This document shows, in pieces, positions 14,170 to 22,068 of a stretch of DNA of 22,774 nt; position 1 is the stretch's first letter; every line of letters starts with the position of its first letter. Origin of the DNA: a virus; the IMG/VR virus record IMGVR_UViG_3300028840_001929, positions 1-22,774 of that record; one strand, given 5' to 3'. The notes under the pieces are model-generated. The model worked only from the letters and a program-made list of their open reading frames with translations. It searched no databases and was not told the origin of the DNA. The position numbers and the translations under genes are program-made.

Positions 14170-14793
14170 ATGGCGATACACTACCGGAATGGATGTCGGG
14201 ATTTGTTGGTCCGGGCGTTTACCGCGTACGGCCAACCGTTGGCGGGCGCAACAATGGTTGAATTCGGCAACCAACGGTTGAAATTCGACCCGGGCGAGGG
14301 GGCCCGCCGTTTGCAATCCGCCAAACCGTATTTCGAGTTTTTGGGGATTCGGCATATTTCAATCGATTTGAACGGGATGTCTGGCGCGTTGCCCATGGAT
14401 TTGGGGAAAAGGATTTCCGCGCCCGATGTCCCGCATTGTTGCGCGGATTTCGTTACCAATTTTGGTACGTCCGAACATGTCCGGACCGGTCAACGTTGGG
14501 TTTTCGAAAACGCCCATAATTTCGCGCGGCCCGGCGGGTTTTTCGTCCATGCCGTCCCCAAAACGCGAACGTGCCGCCGACATGGTCATTGGAAATATTC
14601 GACCGAATGGTTTGAATCATTGGCCAAAACCAACGGGTATCGAATTGTCGAATTGGGCGATTTCGACAAATCCGTCGCATGGGAGGACGGCCGTATTGCC
14701 CCAGGATCGCAGGTATACGTTTTGGCCATAATGCAGCGCATGAACGCCGAACCGTTCCAGACGGAACGCTGGACGGACCCAATGCGAAAATAG
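14170..14793 (+). CDS. Class I SAM-dependent methyltransferase (first of a tandem pair)
   Basis: 207 residues. A Rossmann-type cofactor site is suggested by MVEFGNQ at 29-35 (glycine-containing motif I), an acidic strand end ISIDLNG around Asp66, and DFVTNFGTSEHV at 93-104, followed by ARPGGFFVHAVP, the typical strand after motif IV. These features fit small-molecule, sugar or protein methyltransferases of the Methyltransf_11/23 kind; no DPPY-type motif is present, so DNA is an unlikely substrate. Glycan modification fits the tandem arrangement with a second methyltransferase but is inferred. GGGAAATC precedes ATG 14170. The stop is TAG, one of the few in the window. Confidence 0.75.
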   Translation: MAIHYRNGCRDLLVRAFTAYGQPLAGATMVEFGNQRLKFDPGEGARRLQSAKPYFEFLGIRHISIDLNGMSGALPMDLGKRISAPDVPHCCADFVTNFGTSEHVRTGQRWVFENAHNFARPGGFFVHAVPKTRTCRRHGHWKYSTEWFESLAKTNGYRIVELGDFDKSVAWEDGRIAPGSQVYVLAIMQRMNAEPFQTERWTDPMRK

Positions 14794-14804
14794 CGGGGGT
14801 ACCG

Positions 14805-15422
14805 ATGGGACGTTGGCCGCAACCGTTGCGGAATTTCCGGGACCATGTCGAACCGCCGGTCGATGCGTATTTGGAAATCGGCGTTTGGCGGGGCGGATCG
14901 TTGTTTCCGATTTTCGAACATTTGCGGCCGCGTTATTGTTTGGCGGTCGACGCGTACCCGGCGTACAAAAAACAAACGGCCGAACAAAACCGGTCGGTCG
15001 GCGATGCGGTTTGGGAACGTTGGCGGCGGGATTACCCGGACGTTTCGGGCGAATTTGAATTTGCCGAATCGTCGGTCGTATTGCCGCGATTAGCCGAAAC
15101 ACATTCGTATTTTTTCGATTTGATTTACGTCGACGGGTCGCATGACGGCGACGACGTATTGGCCGACGCGGTCAATTGTTGGCCGTTGTTGAAAACCGGC
15201 GGTTTGATGGTTTTTGACGATTGGGGCAAAATACGCAACGCGGACGGGTTGCGGTTGGCGGTTGACGCGTTCGTCCGGTTGTATTGGTACAACATTTTTG
15301 TCGAATTTTGCAATTGGCAAGTCGGCATTCGAAAAACCGGGAATTTCGGCGGTTCGGGGCCGCCGGGGCCGTCGTTGTTTCGGACGTACGGCGACCCGGT
15401 TGGGAATCGGGGGAAAAAATGA
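14805..15422 (+). CDS. Class I methyltransferase, Methyltransf_24-like
   Basis: 205 residues from ATG 14805, preceded by GCGGGGGT. YLEIGVWRGGS (22-32) is motif I, Asp49 in CLAVDAYP ends the second strand, and FDLIYVDGSHDGDDVLAD (104-121) plus GGLMVFDDW (132-140) are the hallmark of the Methyltransf_24/cephalosporin-hydroxylase-like group, often linked to polysaccharide or natural-product modification. The start lies 11 bases after the first methyltransferase and the end overlaps the nuclease gene by ATGA, so all three are one operon. The pair could methylate a surface glycan or a virion glycan. The substrate cannot be read from the sequence. Confidence 0.85.
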   Translation: MGRWPQPLRNFRDHVEPPVDAYLEIGVWRGGSLFPIFEHLRPRYCLAVDAYPAYKKQTAEQNRSVGDAVWERWRRDYPDVSGEFEFAESSVVLPRLAETHSYFFDLIYVDGSHDGDDVLADAVNCWPLLKTGGLMVFDDWGKIRNADGLRLAVDAFVRLYWYNIFVEFCNWQVGIRKTGNFGGSGPPGPSLFRTYGDPVGNRGKK

Positions 15423-15796
15423 AATCGACCAGCGAATACCGCGAATACCCGATTTTCGAATGTCGGGTCGTTGACGGGGATACGGTCGACGTATTGGTCG
15501 ACCAAGGCTTTTATTCCATGCGTTGGGAACGGTTGCGGTTGGCGTCCATGGACGCGTGGGAAATCCGCCGCCCGACGTTGCAAGCCGGGCGCGACGCGAA
15601 ACGCCGGTTGGCCGAATTGGTCAAATCGGCGGACCGGTTGCGGGTCCGGACATACAAGGACAAAAAGGACCGGGAAAAACGCGGGAAATGGCGGCGATTT
15701 ATCGCCGATTTGGAAGGATTCGTTGACGGGACATGGCACGATTTCGGTCGGGTTTTGGTCAACGAAGGGCATGCGGTTCACGAGGATTACGATTAA
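15419..15796 (+). CDS. Staphylococcal-nuclease-like (thermonuclease family) protein
   Basis: 125 residues, starting in an ATGA overlap. The SNase fold is clear: CRVVDGDTVDV (15-25) supplies the calcium-binding aspartates, and RLASMDAWEIR supplies Arg40, Asp45 and Glu48, which correspond to the catalytic Arg, Asp and Glu of staphylococcal nuclease. Arg93 in GKWRRFIADL matches the second catalytic arginine. It should therefore be an active calcium-dependent phosphodiesterase cutting DNA or RNA. No signal peptide is present, so it would act in the cytoplasm, be carried in the virion or be released at lysis. Host genome degradation is the common idea for phage nucleases of this kind, but not shown here. 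It is slightly shorter than the mature staphylococcal enzyme. Confidence 0.88.
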   Translation: MKSTSEYREYPIFECRVVDGDTVDVLVDQGFYSMRWERLRLASMDAWEIRRPTLQAGRDAKRRLAELVKSADRLRVRTYKDKKDREKRGKWRRFIADLEGFVDGTWHDFGRVLVNEGHAVHEDYD

Positions 15797-16182
15797 TGGA
15801 TTATTCGTCGCCCGACATGTTGGGGTTGATCGCCGAATTGAACGCCCGCCGGGTCGCGTTGGTTTTGGGCCGATACGCGCGGCGGTCGGGGGGCCAATTG
15901 GATTTGGCCCCGAAAACGTTGGATATGTTGATGGTCGCCCGGCGGTTGCACCATCGGTATCGAAACGGGGATTATCGGCATTCCCCGAACGAATTGGGAA
16001 AAATCAAAGATTTGTGCGGTTGGTTGGTCCAACGGCATCGGGATTTGTCAGCCAATCCGCCGGATACGCCGGTCGGCCAATGGTGGGACGCTAAAAAAAT
16101 GACGTCGAAAACCCCGCCCGCCGCCGGGACGTATCCGGGCATAATTCAAGCGATTGCCGAGGGTTTGTTAGATGGCGAATGA
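15796..16182 (+). CDS. Hypothetical protein, 128 residues
   Basis: Starts at ATG 15796, sharing one base with the TAA of the nuclease gene (TAATG), a coupled arrangement. The first 90 residues are helical and basic with many arginines (MLGLIAELNARRVALVLGRYARR, MLMVARRLHHRYRNG, KIKDLCGWLVQRHRD); the rest is proline-rich, then a short helix (IIQAIAEGLLDGE). No family recognised. The basic helical nature would suit nucleic-acid binding. It overlaps the next gene by 11 bases. Confidence 0.75.
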   Translation: MDYSSPDMLGLIAELNARRVALVLGRYARRSGGQLDLAPKTLDMLMVARRLHHRYRNGDYRHSPNELGKIKDLCGWLVQRHRDLSANPPDTPVGQWWDAKKMTSKTPPAAGTYPGIIQAIAEGLLDGE

Positions 16183-16384
16183 TCGGGATCGCGAAATTGC
16201 CAAACAATTGGACGCCGTCGCCCAAGGCGTCGAATCGTTCATGTCCCGCGTCAACGTCGCCGTGGCGGATCGGCAAAATGGGTGGTTTGGGATACGGGTA
16301 AAGATCGACCCAAAGGGGGTTCGGACGGTCCAAATAACATCGGATCAACAAATTCCGGTTGACGAACCGGAAAAATCCGAGTAA
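16172..16384 (+). CDS. Small hypothetical protein at the end of the cargo operon
   Basis: 70 residues from ATG 16172 to TAA 16382-16384. A helical first half (DREIAKQLDAVAQGVESFMSRV) is followed by what looks like beta strands (GWFGIRVKIDPKG, RTVQITSDQQIP) and an acidic tail. Not recognised. It is the last gene before a strong terminator. Confidence 0.7.
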   Translation: MANDRDREIAKQLDAVAQGVESFMSRVNVAVADRQNGWFGIRVKIDPKGVRTVQITSDQQIPVDEPEKSE

Positions 16385-16427
16385 TTATTTACGCAATAAC
16401 CGGCGCGAATTGGTTAGAAACCATGAG

Positions 16428-16480
16428 CCCGGGCCCGATCAACGGAAAAAATCCGCATCGATTGGGCCCGGGTTTTTTTT
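16428..16480 (+). terminator. Intrinsic terminator closing the cargo operon
   Basis: CCCGGGCCCGATC (16428-16440) pairs with GATTGGGCCCGGG (16460-16472) in a 13-bp stem with one G-U wobble. The loop holds a small CGGA/TCCG stem. Eight T residues (16473-16480) follow directly. It is among the strongest terminators of the window and separates the cargo genes from the serine-rich gene. Confidence 0.9.
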
Positions 16481-16507
16481 GTGAACCACATCCCGGGGGA
16501 ATTGGTT

Positions 16508-17656
16508 GTGTCGCAAGAAGTAACATTTCGGCTTGAACCCGCCGGTTCGTACGATTCGCGCCGCGTTACCGTTTGGGACGTCGGGGTTTTGCCCCGGGAT
16601 TTGGTAACCGATCAAACGTTGGCGGGTAGCGCGACGTCGTTCACGATTGAATTGTACGACAACGGATTATTCGAAATCCATTTGACGGATACGTACAACG
16701 GGTACGATTCGCCGACGGCGGTTTTGAAATTCAATACGTCGTTGCCGACCCCGGGGTTGCCGCAACGGCCGTCGTTACCGATTCCGAACATAACGCAATC
16801 GATCGTTGTTCCGGTCGAGGAATCGTCCAGTTCGTCCAGTTCGTCCGCAACGTCGACCCGGTCGTGGACGTCCATGTCGACATCGTCGCAATCGACGTCG
16901 TCGACGTCCGGATCGTTGACCAGCGCGTCGACATCGTCCGGTTCGACATCGTCCAGTTCGAATTCCAGTTCGTCGTCAAGCCAAACCGATACGTCGTCCG
17001 TGTCGTCCGTAACAAGCCAATCGACCGCGACGTCCGCAACGTCGACCCGCAGTTGGACGTCCGCGTCGACATCGTCGTCGCTGACCTATTCGTCGTCGTC
17101 GACATCCGTATCGTCGCAATCGACCAATTCGTCGTCGCCATCGTCGCAAACCGACGTAACGTCGTCGACGTCGTCGTTAACCAATTCGTCGTCGTCGTCG
17201 TCCGTAACATCCGGTTCGACGTCAACATCGCAAACGGCGTCGTTGTCAATATCGTCCAAATCGTCACATACGTCGTCGTCGTATTCGACATCGTCGTCGA
17301 CATCGCAATCCGCGTCGTCGATATCGTCGTCGCTTACTTCCACGCGTTCGTGGACCTCCGCGTCGACGTCGTCGCAATCCGAATTGACGTCCGCAACATC
17401 GACGCGTTCGTGGACGTCCGCGTCGACCAGTTCGCAATCGACCAGTTCGCAATCCGAATCGTCGTTGTCGACCGGTTCGACATCGTCGCAATCGTTGTCG
17501 TCATGGTCAACGACGTCCGGTTCAACGCAATCCGCGTCGACGTTGTCCGCGTCCGAAGGCGGCGAATCGACATCGTCATTGTCGACGTCGTCCGTAACGT
17601 CGCAATCGTCGTCGTCAACATCGCAATCGTCGGCATCGTCCAGCACGCGGCCGTAA
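16508..17656 (+). CDS. Serine/threonine-rich repeat protein
   Basis: 382 residues from GTG 16508, chosen because GGGGGA (16495-16500) lies seven bases upstream; the in-frame GTG at 16481 touches the terminator T tract and has no such signal. Residues 1-100 form a normal, probably beta-rich domain (VTFRLEPAG, VTVWDVGVLPRD, SFTIELYDNGLFEIHLTDTY), perhaps an immunoglobulin-like or virion-attachment fold. From about residue 103 to the end almost every residue is Ser or Thr, with recurring RSWTSxSTSS units. The tail should be extended and could be glycosylated, like stalks of adhesins or decorated fibres. There is no signal peptide or membrane anchor, so it is probably a virion surface or fibre-like protein. 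Its start resembles the partial gene at the end of the window. Confidence 0.75.
   Translation: MSQEVTFRLEPAGSYDSRRVTVWDVGVLPRDLVTDQTLAGSATSFTIELYDNGLFEIHLTDTYNGYDSPTAVLKFNTSLPTPGLPQRPSLPIPNITQSIVVPVEESSSSSSSSATSTRSWTSMSTSSQSTSSTSGSLTSASTSSGSTSSSSNSSSSSSQTDTSSVSSVTSQSTATSATSTRSWTSASTSSSLTYSSSSTSVSSQSTNSSSPSSQTDVTSSTSSLTNSSSSSSVTSGSTSTSQTASLSISSKSSHTSSSYSTSSSTSQSASSISSSLTSTRSWTSASTSSQSELTSATSTRSWTSASTSSQSTSSQSESSLSTGSTSSQSLSSWSTTSGSTQSASTLSASEGGESTSSLSTSSVTSQSSSSTSQSSASSSTRP
16826..17650 (+). repeat. TCG-rich low-complexity tract with recurring RSWTS units
   Basis: About 820 bases built from TCG, TCC, ACG, ACA and AGT codons. Units coding for R-S-W-T-S occur near 16856, 17047, 17342 and 17411, each followed by a similar S-T-S-S stretch. 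The units are imperfect and in frame, as expected of protein-level repeats subject to recombination. The long open frames seen here on the other strands are by-products of the repeat. Confidence 0.85.
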
Positions 17657-17674
17657 TTTGTCCAGGGGGAAATC

Positions 17675-18058
17675 ATGGGTGTTCGAATCAATTTGGAACG
17701 GGCCGCCGGTTATATCAATTGGTTGCCGGTCCAAAAGTTGGAAGGGTTGGCCGACGCGTTAGAGGCCAAATGCGCGGAAATCGGCGTCGGCCCCGGCGCG
17801 CCGTTGGCGCCCGCGATCGGTCCGCAAATGACCGGCAACGTTCGCGGAATTTTGAAATTCATCGAATCGGTCAATCCGGACAGTACGGACGCCGACAAAA
17901 TCGCGATCGCCAAATTGGCCGGAACGGTTTTCGCACGGATTGGCGCGACCAATTTCGTTCGCAAAGTCGCCGCACCGGAACCGACGGACGCCGATTCGTT
18001 GACCCCGCGCGAACGCCGCGCGAAACGCCGCGCCGCCCGGTCCCGACGCCGCAAATAA
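17675..18058 (+). CDS. Small hypothetical protein with a basic tail
   Basis: 127 residues from ATG 17675, with GGGGGA eight bases upstream as ribosome binding site. The N-terminal two thirds are helical (LERAAGYINWLPVQKLEGLADALEAKC, GILKFIESVN, IAIAKLAGTVFARIG). The last 20 residues are very basic (RERRAKRRAARSRRRK), suggesting nucleic-acid binding or an interaction with packaged DNA. No family recognised. Located just before the prohead protease. Confidence 0.75.
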   Translation: MGVRINLERAAGYINWLPVQKLEGLADALEAKCAEIGVGPGAPLAPAIGPQMTGNVRGILKFIESVNPDSTDADKIAIAKLAGTVFARIGATNFVRKVAAPEPTDADSLTPRERRAKRRAARSRRRK

Positions 18059-18108
18059 CGTTCGACGTCGCGTCGTAAACGGAACCGATCAAACCGAGGG
18101 AAAATACC

Positions 18109-19494
18109 GTGGATCAAAATGAATTATTGGCCGCCATTGCCAACCGAACGATCGGCGAATCGTTCGGGTACGGGATTACGACGGCCGATCGTTACGTCCG
18201 GCATGCCGTCGATACGTGCGGCCCCATGGCGCGGTATTGCGACGATGCGTTGTTGAAACGCGCCGCCGGGACGTTGGTTTTTTGCGATGCGGAATCGATC
18301 GTCGGCGAAAAACGACGGGACGGAAAATTCGGCGATATTTTGCCGGAAAAAGTCGCCGCCCCCGAAAATACGCTGATGGTGTTCCAGCATGTCGTTACGA
18401 CCCCGCGCGAAGACCGGGATACCGATATCCTGGTCACCGAAGGGGCGATGTTGGACCCCCGGGCCCCGTTGCTTTGGCAACATGTCCATACGTTGCCGTT
18501 GGGCAAAGTGTTGACGACCATCGACCATACGAAAGACGTTTTGCGGGTCGCGACCGCGTTGTTGGATGTCAACGATTTGACCCGCGACGCCGCCGCGTTA
18601 TTGGAAGCGGACGTGTTGCGTATATCGCATGGTTTCCGGGCGCTGGAATTCGAGGAACGGAAACGGGAATCCGGATACGAGGGATTTCCCGGGTTCAAAA
18701 TTACCAAATTCGAAATCATGGAGGTTTCGTTGGTTTCGGTTCCGTCCAATGTCGACGCGGAAGTCGAAATGTTTTCCGCCGGGAAATTGACGTCCGACAT
18801 GTTCAAAGCGCACGCCAAACATTATTTCGACCAACGCCCGGTCGTTGTTCCGGGGGCGACGTTGGACGATGAACCGGAAACGGACGAAACGGAATCGGAA
18901 AAATCCGAACCGGACGACGAAACAAAAACCGTCGACGGTCCGACGTTCAACGGCGAACGAATCGAATTCGATCAACCGGTCGATGTAACGGCGGGCGGGT
19001 ATCCGTTACCCGAAGAATTCGAAAAAGCGTTGGCCGCATTGGACGAAGCGTTCGCCCCGATCCGCCGCGACATCGAGGTCCAAATCAACGAAAAAGCAGG
19101 CCGCGTATTGTCCGCCCGGAACGTTTCCGCGCTCAAAGACGTGATCGAGGATTTGGACGAACTATCGGGTTCGGACGGATTGTCGCGGGCCCAAACCGCG
19201 TTGATCGGTCGGTGCATTTCCCGTTTGAAAACCGTTTTGAAGGAAGCCGACAAACCGGACGACGACGAGGATAAACCCGACAACAAACCGAAACCGAAAC
19301 CCAAACCCGACGACGGCGACGACGAGGGCAAACAGACGTCGTCGCTGACGTTCGTTGACGCGTTCGCTTACATGTTAGCCAATGCGACCGACGACCAATT
19401 ACAACGTATGCAGGACGCCATAAACGCCCGGTTTTCGGTCGCCGAATCTGACCGACGGGCGTCGGCATATCGGGCCGCCATCGGCGGCAATTGA
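18109..19494 (+). CDS. Prohead protease with a long C-terminal scaffold-like region
   Basis: 461 residues from GTG 18109, with GAGGGA upstream. Residues about 85-225 fit the HK97-type prohead protease (S78): DRDTDILVTEGA, LLWQHVHTLPLGKV, catalytic His174 in ISHGF, and candidate nucleophile Ser207 in MEVSLVSVPSN. The protease cleaves capsid scaffold segments after shell assembly. The C-terminal 230 residues are far longer than a bare protease needs. They are very acidic (DEPETDETESEKSEPDDE), contain helices (EKAGRVLSARNVSALKDVI) and a Lys/Pro/Asp stretch (NKPKPKPKPDDGDD), and may act as a fused scaffold removed during maturation. The gene lies just before the capsid gene, as usual for this family. 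Confidence 0.88.
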   Translation: MDQNELLAAIANRTIGESFGYGITTADRYVRHAVDTCGPMARYCDDALLKRAAGTLVFCDAESIVGEKRRDGKFGDILPEKVAAPENTLMVFQHVVTTPREDRDTDILVTEGAMLDPRAPLLWQHVHTLPLGKVLTTIDHTKDVLRVATALLDVNDLTRDAAALLEADVLRISHGFRALEFEERKRESGYEGFPGFKITKFEIMEVSLVSVPSNVDAEVEMFSAGKLTSDMFKAHAKHYFDQRPVVVPGATLDDEPETDETESEKSEPDDETKTVDGPTFNGERIEFDQPVDVTAGGYPLPEEFEKALAALDEAFAPIRRDIEVQINEKAGRVLSARNVSALKDVIEDLDELSGSDGLSRAQTALIGRCISRLKTVLKEADKPDDDEDKPDNKPKPKPKPDDGDDEGKQTSSLTFVDAFAYMLANATDDQLQRMQDAINARFSVAESDRRASAYRAAIGGN

Positions 19495-19541
19495 ACGCAA
19501 CGGCCGACGTCGGCCATTATCAGTTTTTTGGAGCAAAAAAA

Positions 19542-21173
19542 ATGAAACTCACCGAAGCATTGAAAAAATGGTTGGTCGACAACGGGTTGGCGAAAGCCGA
19601 CGCGGACGACGACGAATTCCGCAATGCGGCCGGTATGGCGTTGGCCAATGGAACGTTGACAAATGACAAATTTGTCGAATTGACCAAAGACCCCGACGTC
19701 GAACGGGCCGATGCGTTTTCCGCCAAAATGGACGAGGTTCTGGATGCGGTCAAAAAGACCAACGATCGCATCGATGCCATCGAAACCCGCGCGACCGAAA
19801 CGCCGACGGTTCCGTCGAACAACGAAACCGAAGAAACGACCGAACGCAAGGACACGGTTTCGACGTTCAACAAAATGTTCGCCGGTTCCGGGGCCGAACA
19901 ATCCGGCGCGCCGGTCGTCGATGTCATCGGCGCCCATGAACGGTACGACGCCAGTCGAACCGAATTGCGATATCCGGACGTGACGACGAAAGGCGTCGTG
20001 CATCCGTTCGGCGGCCAACGCGTTTTTGAAGGGAACGCGAACGGCAAAAAACGATTCATCGATACGCCTTCCGATTTGGATCAGGCGATCGGCGGCGCGT
20101 ACATCAAATGGTGCATCCGTTGCGAAAAAGGTTCCGACGCCGGAATCCCGCAATGTATGCGCATGACCGAACATGACCGCGATTTGATCCAATACGCGCT
20201 GCGCGAAATGAAATGGGGCGGCGTCATTCGCGGCGAAGGGATCGAAGACCAAGGCGCCATCGGCGTCAAGGATCGCCGGTTGACCGAAATGGAAATCAAG
20301 GCCGTATTGGACGACGTAACGTCCGGCGGCGTTGAAATCGCGCCGATCGTTTTCGACGACGCGATCATCCAAACCCCGCTGTTGTTCGGCGAATTCTATC
20401 CCCGCGTCAATACCGTCAATATTACGCAGGGACGCCGGATCGAAGGCGGGACCATCGGCAACGTGACGTTGACATCCGGCGGGGCCGACGGAACGGCGAT
20501 TCCGCTGTTTTCGACGGCGTCGTTTATCGCGGAATTCAATACCGACATTTTCGTCGCCAACGGATCGATCGAAATCGGCCTCGATTTCCTTTCCGATTCG
20601 CCAGTCGACGTTGCCGGGATCGTTTCCGCCCAATACGGCCAAGTTCTCTTGGCATGGTTGGACGAACAAGTTTGTGTCGGCGACGGAACTACCGAACCCG
20701 AAGGGATTACCAACGCAACCGGGACGACAACCGTCAACGCCGCCAACGGCGCGGGCGGTCCCCCGACGGTTGGCGATTACGAAGGTTTGTTGTTTGGCGT
20801 CGCCAAAAATTACAAACAAGGCTATCCGGCCAACCGTCAAACGTTTGCCGGTACGGAAACGTCGTATTCGCGGGCCCGGGGCATCGCGGTCGGAACGACC
20901 GACGCCCGCCGCGTATTCGGCATGACGCACGAGGACTATATGTTGCTCGGGCACCCGTACGGCGTCGGCGAATTCTTTACGAACCGGCAAATTTTGTTCG
21001 TCAATTGGGGCCGATACCGAATGTATCGCCGCCTTGGTTTGACGGTCAAAGTGACAACCGAAGGCAAAGAATTGGTCCGCAACAATTTGCTATTGATTAC
21101 GGCCCGCGCCCGATACGGCGGTCAATTAGAGGATGGCAGCGCCGCCGCCGTCATGGCCGACGCGCAATCGTAA
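19542..21173 (+). CDS. Major capsid protein, HK97 fold
   Basis: 543 residues from ATG 19542, with TTGGAG about ten bases upstream; an in-frame ATG at 19491 lacks such a signal. The N-terminal region (1-110) is charged and helical (LTEALKKWLVDNG, AKMDEVLDAVKKTND) and probably a scaffold (delta) domain cut off by the prohead protease. From about residue 235 the HK97 pattern is clear: a long helix/E-loop region with EIAPIVFDDAII, FYPRVNTVNI, SFIAEFNTDI, the spine helix VAGIVSAQYGQVLLAWLDEQVC and GDGTTEPEGITN in the A domain. It forms the hexamers and pentamers of the shell. Its codons contain more AG and CT than those of its neighbours, perhaps because of high expression. Confidence 0.93.
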   Translation: MKLTEALKKWLVDNGLAKADADDDEFRNAAGMALANGTLTNDKFVELTKDPDVERADAFSAKMDEVLDAVKKTNDRIDAIETRATETPTVPSNNETEETTERKDTVSTFNKMFAGSGAEQSGAPVVDVIGAHERYDASRTELRYPDVTTKGVVHPFGGQRVFEGNANGKKRFIDTPSDLDQAIGGAYIKWCIRCEKGSDAGIPQCMRMTEHDRDLIQYALREMKWGGVIRGEGIEDQGAIGVKDRRLTEMEIKAVLDDVTSGGVEIAPIVFDDAIIQTPLLFGEFYPRVNTVNITQGRRIEGGTIGNVTLTSGGADGTAIPLFSTASFIAEFNTDIFVANGSIEIGLDFLSDSPVDVAGIVSAQYGQVLLAWLDEQVCVGDGTTEPEGITNATGTTTVNAANGAGGPPTVGDYEGLLFGVAKNYKQGYPANRQTFAGTETSYSRARGIAVGTTDARRVFGMTHEDYMLLGHPYGVGEFFTNRQILFVNWGRYRMYRRLGLTVKVTTEGKELVRNNLLLITARARYGGQLEDGSAAAVMADAQS

Positions 21174-21194
21174 TCGATTGAAATGATCGTATCG

Positions 21195-21267
21195 CGTCCT
21201 TGGCGGGGCGGGCCCCAGACCCGAAAGGGCCATGACCCGCCCTGCCGACCGACGGGACGTATTTTTT
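21195..21267 (+). terminator. Composite hairpin terminator after the capsid gene
   Basis: GGCGGGGCGGG (21202-21212) pairs with CCCGCCCTGCC (21236-21246), and an outer CGTCC/GGACG stem (21195-21199 with 21255-21259) brings the structure next to TATTTTTT. The internal loop is asymmetric, so it may be partial and let some transcripts read on into downstream genes. Confidence 0.6.
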
Positions 21268-21312
21268 GTAAACGCCTGGGATTTTATTTGATGGGGAGCA
21301 ACACAACGAACG

Positions 21313-21963
21313 ATGTCCGATCAACCGAAACGCGGTCGGGGGCGACCACGTAAAGATCAAACAACCGCCCCGCCTCGCGGCGACAACCCGGTCGAACCAT
21401 CGGCCGAACCGGTCCCGCGAATCCAACCGTTCGTCGTCGAATTCGGCGACAATTATTGCCGCAATCATTCACTTGGTTGTTTTCGAATCCGACCGATTCG
21501 CGGCGCGTGGTCCATTACGCGGTTACACCAACGACCGACGGGCGGCCGCGACATTGGCCAAACTATGTCGTCCATGCCGGACATTCCGGGCATGCGGTTA
21601 CGGGTCGAACCGCAAAACATGGTCGCCGTATTATTCGACCCATTGGACGACGACGCCGATTTGTTGGAACGCGTGAACGCCGTCGCGCGTCGCGCGAAAT
21701 CGTTTTACAAAGGTGTTCCGTTCAAACCGGTACCGGAAAACCGATTGCAATTGAACGACGATTTGTTGGTCACATTGCTGTACGAATTACATCGCAAAAT
21801 GGACGCCGAACAAATCGAAGTCGTATCCGGTCGTTTGCCAACCAAGGAGGAAATCGATACGTTGCCGGGTCGCGAGTATTACGACGTATGGAACAACGGT
21901 CGCCGCCCGCGATACGTCGACGAAGTGCCCGGTTGGTTAGAACGATTGGAACAAAACGCATAG
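21313..21963 (+). CDS. Hypothetical protein with an N-terminal AT-hook
   Basis: 216 residues ending in TAG. Residues 6-14 (KRGRGRPRK) form an AT-hook. The middle is a mixed domain (FVVEFGDNYCRNH, RIRPIRGAWSITRLHQ) and the C-terminal half is helical (DADLLERVNAVARRAKSF, LNDDLLVTLLYELHRKMDAEQIE), ending VPGWLERLEQNA. Not recognised. The position after the major capsid gene is typical of head-completion or neck genes, but no such fold is evident. ATG 21313 has only a distant GGGGAG (about 15 bases upstream), so the start is less certain. Confidence 0.7.
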   Translation: MSDQPKRGRGRPRKDQTTAPPRGDNPVEPSAEPVPRIQPFVVEFGDNYCRNHSLGCFRIRPIRGAWSITRLHQRPTGGRDIGQTMSSMPDIPGMRLRVEPQNMVAVLFDPLDDDADLLERVNAVARRAKSFYKGVPFKPVPENRLQLNDDLLVTLLYELHRKMDAEQIEVVSGRLPTKEEIDTLPGREYYDVWNNGRRPRYVDEVPGWLERLEQNA

Positions 21964-22006
21964 AGGGGTCAAAGCGGTGCGTTGTGTTGCGCACCCGCCC
22001 AGGCGG

Positions 22007-22054
22007 GGGCCGGGCGCCGGGGCGGCAACGCCTTGGCGATCGGCCCTTTTTTTT
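22007..22054 (+). terminator. Strong intrinsic terminator with a GCAA tetraloop
   Basis: Positions 22007-22024 pair with 22029-22046 in an 18-position stem (one mismatch, three G-U wobbles) closed by the stable loop GCAA and followed by eight T residues (22047-22054). It lies between TAG 21963 and ATG 22069. Smaller hairpins (GTGCG/CGCAC and CCCGCC/GGCGGG) precede it. Confidence 0.92.
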
Positions 22055-22068
22055 CAGGGGTCGATACG

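Noticed and set aside
16481-16507. GTG 16481 as start of the serine-rich gene
   Set aside because: It follows the terminator T tract directly and lacks a ribosome binding site; GTG 16508 has GGGGGA at the right distance.
16826-17650. Possible CRISPR array or tandem DNA repeat
   Set aside because: Repeats are short, imperfect, in codon phase and encode a Ser/Thr-rich protein; there are no regular spacers.
19368-20990. Open frame of 540 codons on the minus strand opposite the capsid gene
   Set aside because: It mirrors the capsid gene and its product is a Phe/Arg/Asp-biased shadow. The shortage of AG/CT removes TAG and CTA, so antisense frames stay open for long distances.
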